Source: a bacterium
GTDB lineage: Bacteria > Krumholzibacteriota > Krumholzibacteria > LZORAL124-64-63
Length of the DNA: 6,076 nucleotides
Direction: 5' to 3'
Assembly (NCBI GenBank): GCA_030592025.1
Contig: JAUUZX010000108.1
Coordinates: 1-6,076 of the forward strand
Shown here: piece by piece, positions 1 to 4,923 of the stretch
Layout: each line of letters starts with the position of its first letter
How positions within the stretch are numbered: the first letter of the stretch is position 1
Notes under the pieces: generated by a model
Told to the model about the DNA's origin: nothing
The model's input: only the letters and a program-made list of their open reading frames with translations
Databases searched by the model: none
Position numbers and translations under genes: made by a program

Positions 1-2532
1 ATTCCCGTCGCTGTCCAGGTACTCGGCGAGACGCGCTCCCGTGCCCGCGGGCTCGATGGCGTCGTACTCGTCGTCCAGGCAGTTGCCCAGCAGGGACCAG
101 TGGGTGACGCCGTCGACCAGCGCGGAAACCGGCGTGTAGACATCCAGCGCCATGGACCAACCCGCCAAGGGGCGGGTCTCGGGAGCGACCAGGCTCACGC
201 CGGCGGTGCTCGCGAGGAACCCCTGTCCGGCCACGGTGCGGTTCAGGTCCGAGACCCAGTGGGCACCCGTCAGCAGCAGATCGTAAGAAGCGGGATGGGA
301 CTCCAGCAGCCCCACATCGTCCCCCGGGTCGCCGCCCACCTCGGCCGTGCCCAGGGTGAAGGCGGCGTGGTCGCCCGACGAGTACATGATCTTGTTGTAC
401 ATGATGATCTGATCGGGCGTGGCGCGGCCACCCAGGCCGTTGCCCACCCCCGCGTCGGGTGCGTTGGTCTCGTAGATGTCGATGTCCACGCCCTCGATGA
501 ATCCGAGGTTGCGCAGGGAGATGATCCACTCCTCCCGGGAGCCGGAGTCGTCGGCGTCGTTCCACCACAGCCTGGGGGGCTGCAAGGGCAGCCATTCGTC
601 GGTCCAGGGGTTCTGCCACCAGCCGCTGATCGACGGCAGGGCCCGCATGATGAATCGATGGTCGTACGATGATTCCAGGCCGAAGCGGGCGTAGTCGGTG
701 GTGTCGGGCGGCAGGATCGCCCAGCTGCCGCCGGTCTGCTCGGCGCGGATGTAGTAGTGCAGCACATCGCCGGGATAGAGCAACCCGTTGTCGGGCAGAT
801 CGAAGGCCCACCGGTTCTCGACCAGAACCCCGACCTCGTTGTGGATCGGGACGCCGTTGGTGGTGCCGGTGACCGGATGGATGCGTGCCGCGTCAAAGAA
901 GGTGTTGGGCTTGATCAAGTAGTGGAGCACCGGCGGCCCGGTCAGGATCGCGCCGACACCGAGGGGGGCGACGGTGCAGACGATGGAGTCGCCCGCCGCC
1001 ACGCCCGGCACGAGGGACCCGCCCTGGGCGCGCGCCATGTCGAAGCGGACGTTGTTGCTGGCGGCGGTCGTGTGGTCGAAGGTGCCGCTGGCGGGGAAGG
1101 CGTCCTGGGCCAGTTCCGCCGGATGGGCCCACATGGAGGGTCCGAAGGTCGGCATGGCCGTCACCCTGACGTTGTCGAAGTACGGGGCCGGCGTCGCGTC
1201 GGCACCGGTCCCGGGCCAGAGCGCATCGATTTCATGCACGCCCAGGGCGATCTGGACCCACTGGGCGCCGGGGACCACAAGGCTGCTGATGTCCGCAGAA
1301 ATGTGCTGGTAGCCTGCACCGCCGTAGTGGACAAACAGTGGATGGTTCTCCCTCAGCGTGCCGGGATCGCTGCTGGCGGTCGACCGCACCTTCCAGTAGG
1401 AGAATACGCCCGGCGTCCCTGGCGTGGGCAGTGAGTGCTGGTACAGGTCGAACTCCAACCGACCTCCCGTGTAGCCTTCAGGCCAGGCGATTACCGGCGA
1501 GCGAACCTCGTTGTAGAGGGAGAACTCCGGGCCCGCCAATCCGCCGTTCGTGTTCAGGACGGAGCCGTCTGGACCGTAGCACCAAGTGAGGCAATCGGTG
1601 CCGGTGCCGGGCAGGACTCCGTTGTCGACGAAGGCCACCTGTGGCGACGAATTCTGTGCGCAAGGGTCACGATCGTCGAGGTTAATGTGGATCGCCGCGA
1701 AATCGCCCACCGCCGCGCCAACCAGAGGCGTCCAGAGTGCTGGTGTGCCCGGTTCGCAGTCCTCGACGTGGTCTTCGGCCAGGTTGCCATTGACAATGAC
1801 CCTGAGGTTGTCCAGCAGGGCGCCACATGCGGCTGGCGCTTCGCAGTCCTCGTCCGAACTCCGGTGGTCGGACTTGAAGATGATCTGGACCTTCAGGGTA
1901 ACCGATGCCTTCTCCCCCGGCGCCGGGTAGGGCAGGTTGAACATGAAGATTTCGTCGATGGGGAAGTCGTGCTGGCCGCCGCCGCCCACGTCGATCGGTC
2001 GGACCTGGTCGTCGATGTCCGGACTGTCAACCTCGACCTTCACCAGGAGTTCTTCATCCTCGTCGTCGGGACAGAAGATGCATATGGCCTGGAACTCGAT
2101 TGCCTGGAGGGCCTTGTCCGGAACGGTGTCGAAGGTCGTCGTGAACTCGAGGACCTGGTACCAGTTGTTGCCGTAGCCGCCGGAGCTGTCGGACAGCGAA
2201 CAGGCCGGGTACTGGAAGGTGTTGCAGGACCAGGCGTGGTTGTCGATGACGGTGGGATCAAGGTCTTCGGCAAGGTAGTTGTCGATCTGCCAGTGGGTGG
2301 CGTCCTGGGCGGTCATGTCCACCGGGAACCAGCCGTTCCAGGAGGGAAAGGAACCGGTCTGGAATTCGGTCTCGAGCAGGACAACCGTATCCCGGGCGGC
2401 CTTGCTGCCGAATTGGGGGGCCGGGCCGGTCATGCGCGCGTCGGTCCGCAGGGGCGGCGGCATGACGTCGCCCGCCGCCACCGCGGGCAGCAGGAGCGCG
2501 GCCAGGATCGTGATGGTCAGGACGTTCTTCAT
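1..2532 (-). CDS. Large secreted multidomain protein, 3' end beyond the window
   Basis: Reading down from the ATG at 2532-2530, the frame stays open for 844 codons to base 1, so the C-terminus is missing. The start is preceded by GGGGGA six bases upstream. Residues 1-20 (MKNVLTITILAALLLPAVAA) form a clear Sec signal peptide. Residues about 52-246 form a beta-rich, cysteine-containing module with 'GYGNNWYQVLEF' and a closing 'LLDNLRVIV'. Residues about 250-459 form a second such module closing in 'YFDNVRVTA'; both resemble jelly-roll domains. Residues about 463-635 carry 'AQDAFPASGTFD', 'DSIVCTV' and 'GDVLHYYIRAEQ'. From about 654 an alternating strand/helix region (RLWWNDADD, YDLLLTGAHWV) suggests a Rossmann-like or amidotransferase-like fold. 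No catalytic residues could be assigned. I do not recognise a named family. From memory, similar architectures occur in FCB-type bacteria and often end in a sorting or FlgD-Ig-like domain, which cannot be seen here. It lies 52 bases after the anti-sigma-like gene. Confidence 0.87.
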   Translation of the reverse strand, partial: MKNVLTITILAALLLPAVAAGDVMPPPLRTDARMTGPAPQFGSKAARDTVVLLETEFQTGSFPSWNGWFPVDMTAQDATHWQIDNYLAEDLDPTVIDNHAWSCNTFQYPACSLSDSSGGYGNNWYQVLEFTTTFDTVPDKALQAIEFQAICIFCPDDEDEELLVKVEVDSPDIDDQVRPIDVGGGGQHDFPIDEIFMFNLPYPAPGEKASVTLKVQIIFKSDHRSSDEDCEAPAACGALLDNLRVIVNGNLAEDHVEDCEPGTPALWTPLVGAAVGDFAAIHINLDDRDPCAQNSSPQVAFVDNGVLPGTGTDCLTWCYGPDGSVLNTNGGLAGPEFSLYNEVRSPVIAWPEGYTGGRLEFDLYQHSLPTPGTPGVFSYWKVRSTASSDPGTLRENHPLFVHYGGAGYQHISADISSLVVPGAQWVQIALGVHEIDALWPGTGADATPAPYFDNVRVTAMPTFGPSMWAHPAELAQDAFPASGTFDHTTAASNNVRFDMARAQGGSLVPGVAAGDSIVCTVAPLGVGAILTGPPVLHYLIKPNTFFDAARIHPVTGTTNGVPIHNEVGVLVENRWAFDLPDNGLLYPGDVLHYYIRAEQTGGSWAILPPDTTDYARFGLESSYDHRFIMRALPSISGWWQNPWTDEWLPLQPPRLWWNDADDSGSREEWIISLRNLGFIEGVDIDIYETNAPDAGVGNGLGGRATPDQIIMYNKIMYSSGDHAAFTLGTAEVGGDPGDDVGLLESHPASYDLLLTGAHWVSDLNRTVAGQGFLASTAGVSLVAPETRPLAGWSMALDVYTPVSALVDGVTHWSLLGNCLDDEYDAIEPAGTGARLAEYLDSDGN

Positions 2533-2538
2533 GATCAA

Positions 2539-2544
2539 TCCCCC
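2539..2544 (-). promoter_or_regulatory. Ribosome binding site of the secreted protein gene
   Basis: GGGGGA on the minus strand lies six bases before the ATG at 2532. It supports that start, which also gives a textbook signal peptide at the N-terminus. It is weaker than the AAGGAGG of the acyltransferase gene. Confidence 0.6.
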
Positions 2545-2584
2545 GTCAATGTGCCGCGCGATGTGCGCCGCCGCGGTCGTCGAG

Positions 2585-3361
2585 TCACTCCATTTCGAAC
2601 ATGTAGCGCTCCATCACGCCGGTCCCGCGGGTCACGGTGATCGTCACCGGTCCCGGGTCCAGCACTCTCGTGTTCAGTCTCAGGTCCAGGCGTTCCGGTT
2701 CCTGGGGGTCGGGCGCTACCGGCCAGGCGGCCGCACTCCAGACCAGGCGTTCGCCGCTGCGCACCTCCAGGCCCACCCGCTCGTCCGCGGCGTAGGGCAC
2801 ATCGCTCCAGAGGGTGACCGTCAGGCCAGTGGCGTTCAGGTCGCGCACCAGGCGCGGCAACGGGGCGTCCGCGTCGCCGCGTACCGTAGGACCACCCGCA
2901 TCCAGGTGCAGGGTGCGCGCAGGACCTACCGTCGGCCCGTCGCCCCCGCCACCCAGATACTGGAAGGTCGGGTAGGCCATGAGCAGGAATACGGCCGCCG
3001 CCACGAAGGCGGGCTGGCGCCAGAAATCCTCGAAGATGCGGCGGACTGCCTGCCAGGGGCGGGGCCGGCGGGCCCTCGCCCTGCTTTCCACCCACGGTTC
3101 CGGTGTGGTGACGATTTCCTCGAGCCGGTCCACGTCCGCGGCCATCTCCAGAATATCCCCGCGCAGGGCTGGTGAACTCACCAGCGCCTCGCGGATCCGC
3201 GCGCTGGTTGCCTCGTCGGCTACTCCCGCCAGGTAGTCCAGCAATTCGGCCTCGTTGGCGGGCAGGGTCGCGGCGGTGTCGTCTTCGTGCCTTGCCGCCC
3301 GCAACAGGGCGTCCATCTCCTGATCCTGCCGGTCTTGGCCGTCGCCGTGCTGCTTGTCCAT
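2585..3361 (-). CDS. Probable anti-sigma factor, single-pass membrane protein
   Basis: This 258-residue protein probably sits in the inner membrane and holds the adjacent sigma factor inactive. Residues about 38-84 (LLDYLAGVADEATSARIREA... to ...DVDRLEEI) align with the N-terminal domain of zinc-type anti-sigma factors (LLDYLDGELSPEERARVEAH pattern). The HxxxCxxC ligands are replaced: 'EALVSSPALRGD' has Ala, Ser and Leu at those positions. A strongly basic stretch (about 94-107, RARARRPRP) precedes a hydrophobic helix at about 116-136 (FVAAAVFLLMAYPTFQYL). By the positive-inside rule this puts the N-terminus in the cytoplasm and residues 137-258 outside. The outer part looks beta-rich (LTVTLWSDV, VTITVTRGT) and ends in MFEME. 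The ATG at 3361 was chosen because AAGGA lies eight bases upstream; in-frame starts at 3370 and 3409 are possible, the latter overlapping the sigma gene. Family and location are inferred from layout and the sigma neighbour. It could instead be an unrelated membrane protein with a sigma-interaction domain. Confidence 0.78.
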   Translation of the reverse strand: MDKQHGDGQDRQDQEMDALLRAARHEDDTAATLPANEAELLDYLAGVADEATSARIREALVSSPALRGDILEMAADVDRLEEIVTTPEPWVESRARARRPRPWQAVRRIFEDFWRQPAFVAAAVFLLMAYPTFQYLGGGGDGPTVGPARTLHLDAGGPTVRGDADAPLPRLVRDLNATGLTVTLWSDVPYAADERVGLEVRSGERLVWSAAAWPVAPDPQEPERLDLRLNTRVLDPGPVTITVTRGTGVMERYMFEME

Positions 3362-3369
3362 GGTCACCA

Positions 3370-3374
3370 TCCTT
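3370..3374 (-). promoter_or_regulatory. Ribosome binding site deciding the anti-sigma start
   Basis: AAGGA on the minus strand ends eight bases before the ATG at 3361, a good spacing. The ATG at 3370 overlaps this motif and so has no room for it, and no comparable motif was seen before the candidate start at 3409. The 3361 start is therefore preferred. Confidence 0.55.
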
Positions 3375-3395
3375 GAGGCGGTCGCCCGGCGCTGC

Positions 3396-4055
3396 TCAAC
3401 GGAACGCACCGGGATCGATGCCGTCGGCTGCCAGAAGCCGCCGCAGATTCTTGCGGCACTCGCGCAGATCGTCCGAAGCTTTCTTGTTCCAATCGGCGGG
3501 CCAGCCCATGAGACGTACGAGTTCCCGTGGTTTGTAGCCGTCGGCGGCGCCCTGGACGAGGAGGCGGCACTTGTCCGTAAGGACCGTCAGAGCCGCTCGC
3601 ACCTTGTCGAGGATCATGTCGCGGTCCACGCCGCCGTCCACGCGCGCGGTGGCCTCCGGATCCGGTACCTGTAGCGGTGTGCTGTCCGGATCGTCGTCCA
3701 GGGAAACCACGTTGGCCCGTTTCTCGCGCCGAACCGTGTCCAGGAAGCGATTGCGCACCACCAGCTGCAGCCAGGCGGCGAAGGGTCTCCCGCGGTCCCG
3801 GTAGCTGCGCAGCACCCGGAAGTCGTCCTTGCAGCAATGCAGGACCAAGTCGTGGACGACGTCTTCGCGCAGGTCGCGCGTCAGGCCGCGCAGGGCGGCG
3901 GGCGGGCAGATGCGTAGGAGATCCTTGGCGAAGGAATAGAGGCCGGCAAAGCAGCGCTCGGGGTCGCTGTCCAGTTGCTCGATAAAGTCCGGCCAAGACG
4001 CACCTAGACGAGATCCGCTCTCCTGGCCGGTGGCGCTTGGCTGTTGTCGAGCCAC
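3396..4055 (-). CDS. ECF-like RNA polymerase sigma factor
   Basis: This 219-residue protein would direct RNA polymerase to a specific promoter set. Region 2 is clear at about residues 62-113: 'LREDVVHDLVLHCCKDDF' matches the 2.1-2.2 core-binding helix pattern (D-x-V-x-D). 'FAAWLQLVVRNRFLDTVRRE' matches the 2.3-2.4 helices, with the W-L-x-x-V-x-R-N-x-x-L-D hallmark of ECF factors. A charged linker (VSLDDDPDSTPLQVPDPE) follows. Region 4 is at about 148-208, with 'LTDKCRLLVQGAADGYKPRE' as the 4.1 segment and 'NKKASDDLRECRKNLRRLL' as the helix that should contact the -35 element. Region 4 is less canonical than region 2. No extra C-terminal domain is present. The GTG at 4055 was chosen because AAGGTGG lies five bases upstream. 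A TTG at 4088 would add 11 residues and overlap the acyltransferase stop by four bases. The gene is followed 34 bases later by the probable anti-sigma gene, the usual arrangement for such pairs. Confidence 0.87.
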   Translation of the reverse strand: MARQQPSATGQESGSRLGASWPDFIEQLDSDPERCFAGLYSFAKDLLRICPPAALRGLTRDLREDVVHDLVLHCCKDDFRVLRSYRDRGRPFAAWLQLVVRNRFLDTVRREKRANVVSLDDDPDSTPLQVPDPEATARVDGGVDRDMILDKVRAALTVLTDKCRLLVQGAADGYKPRELVRLMGWPADWNKKASDDLRECRKNLRRLLAADGIDPGAFR

Positions 4056-4060
4056 CCCCA

Positions 4061-4067
4061 CCACCTT
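4061..4067 (-). promoter_or_regulatory. Ribosome binding site deciding the sigma factor start
   Basis: AAGGTGG on the minus strand ends five bases before the GTG at 4055. It lies inside the coding region that a TTG start at 4088 would imply, which favours the shorter protein. GTG codons at 4064 and 4061 overlap the motif and are less likely starts. Confidence 0.55.
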
Positions 4068-4084
4068 TTGTAATCGCAAGAGGA

Positions 4085-4909
4085 TCAAGAATATACAGCA
4101 TTTGAAGCCTCAACTCCACCGGAAATCGGGGATTCGTGGTCTCGGTGAGTCGAATCGAGCGCGTCCGACCGGCGCCCAAGCGCAAGCACGGCTTCGCGGC
4201 AACGTTCCGTGAAAGCCTCGGGCGAGTCCGCCTCCTTGAGGTCCGCGGCCGTCAACGGCTGACCGACCCGAATGCGTACGCTGTGGCCCCGCTGGGCCAG
4301 GATCTCCCGGAGAAGCAGGAGCGCGCCCAGGCGCGGATGCAACCAGGACAGGACGTGGAAGCGGCGCCGATTGGTCGCCTCGGCGTGGACCGGTACCACA
4401 GTAGCGCCGGTCAGACGCACCAAGGCGGCCAGGCCGGGCAACCAGGGCTTCTCCACGGCCTCGAAGGAGCCGAAGCGGCCGTGGGCCACCTCGCCCGCCG
4501 GCTCGATGCATAGAGAGTTGCCGCCGCGCACCCAGCGGACGGCCTGCTTCATGGCGGCTGCGTTGCGGATGTCTGCGCGCTGGGGGTCCACCAGGAACAT
4601 GCGCCTGGCCAGAGCCGGCCAGCGTCCGAACCAGTGGTGGGCCATGGCCTTCATGTCGCCACGCGTTGCGTCGATGACCGCATGCACGACGAGTCCATCG
4701 CTGAACCCGCTGGGATGATTGGAAACGAAGATCACCGGGCCCGTGCGCGGGATCCGCGCCCGATCGGCCGGGAGGATTTTCGTGTGCAGCTCGAAAGCGT
4801 CGCGCAGGACCGCAAAGACCGGCCGCTCTGGCTCGGCGGCGATGGCCTGCTTCATCGTGCGATCGATGGCATCCAGGGCCGTGAGCTTCTCAAGAATCCT
4901 GGTCAGCAT
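4085..4909 (-). CDS. Lysophospholipid acyltransferase, PlsC/hemolysin-like
   Basis: This 274-residue protein should transfer an acyl chain to a lysophospholipid or related acceptor at the inner face of the cytoplasmic membrane. Block 1 of the glycerolipid acyltransferase family is at residues 64-72 (NHPSGFSDG), giving the catalytic His and Asp. The spacing is H-x5-D, as in the 'NHPxGGxDG' hemolysin-like branch, rather than the H-x4-D of classical PlsC. Block 3 is at 136-141 (EPAGEV, equivalent to FPEG or FPAGE). Then come 'KPWLPGLAALVRLTGATVVPV' (two blocks of the family at 154-174) and 'LHPRLGALLLLREIL' (190-204), also typical of that branch. No signal peptide or clear transmembrane helix is seen. 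The ATG at 4909 has a perfect AAGGAGG seven bases upstream that overlaps the stop codon of the preceding gene, so the two are probably translationally coupled. The last 20 or so codons are unlike the family and unusually AT-rich for this window. Acyl donor and acceptor cannot be told from sequence. Confidence 0.88.
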   Translation of the reverse strand: MLTRILEKLTALDAIDRTMKQAIAAEPERPVFAVLRDAFELHTKILPADRARIPRTGPVIFVSNHPSGFSDGLVVHAVIDATRGDMKAMAHHWFGRWPALARRMFLVDPQRADIRNAAAMKQAVRWVRGGNSLCIEPAGEVAHGRFGSFEAVEKPWLPGLAALVRLTGATVVPVHAEATNRRRFHVLSWLHPRLGALLLLREILAQRGHSVRIRVGQPLTAADLKEADSPEAFTERCREAVLALGRRSDALDSTHRDHESPISGGVEASNAVYS

Positions 4910-4916
4910 GATGCTG

Positions 4917-4923
4917 CCTCCTT
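4917..4923 (-). promoter_or_regulatory. Strong Shine-Dalgarno overlapping the upstream stop codon
   Basis: A perfect AAGGAGG on the minus strand lies seven bases before the acyltransferase ATG. Its first two bases are the last two of the TAA stop of the hydrolase-like gene. This supports operon organisation and coupled translation of the two genes. Confidence 0.75.

Noticed and set aside
270..896. A 208-codon minus-strand frame rich in Ser, Thr, Pro and Arg
   Set aside because: It is an alternative frame inside the secreted protein, with low-complexity composition and no plausible domain.
2553..2575. Short GC-rich inverted repeat (CCGCG...CGCGG) between the anti-sigma and secreted genes
   Set aside because: The stem is only about five base pairs with a large loop and no T-run after it, so it is not a convincing terminator and is expected by chance at this GC content.
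1435..2640. A 401-codon plus-strand open frame
   Set aside because: It is antisense to the secreted protein, has no signal peptide or recognisable domain, and its composition is what GC-rich third positions produce on the opposite strand. The minus frame is longer, with a signal peptide and ribosome binding site.
2279..3175. A 298-codon plus-strand open frame
   Set aside because: It spans the junction between two well-supported minus-strand genes, is rich in Arg, His and Gln, and shows no family features. It is a shadow frame.
4056..4088. TTG start at 4088 for the sigma factor, giving a four-base overlap with the acyltransferase stop
   Set aside because: No good ribosome binding site precedes it, while the GTG at 4055 has AAGGTGG at five bases. 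The extra 11 residues carry no conserved feature. It remains possible.
4091..4124. Possible sigma70-type promoter with TATATT as -10
   Set aside because: No acceptable -35 hexamer lies 16-18 bases upstream; the closest TTGAGG is only 12 bases away. It is kept only as an AT-rich patch worth checking.
3364..4185. A 273-codon minus-strand frame overlapping the sigma gene
   Set aside because: It lies in another frame of the sigma factor, is dominated by Arg, Gly, Pro and Ser, and lacks any motif, whereas the overlapping frame has clear sigma region 2.
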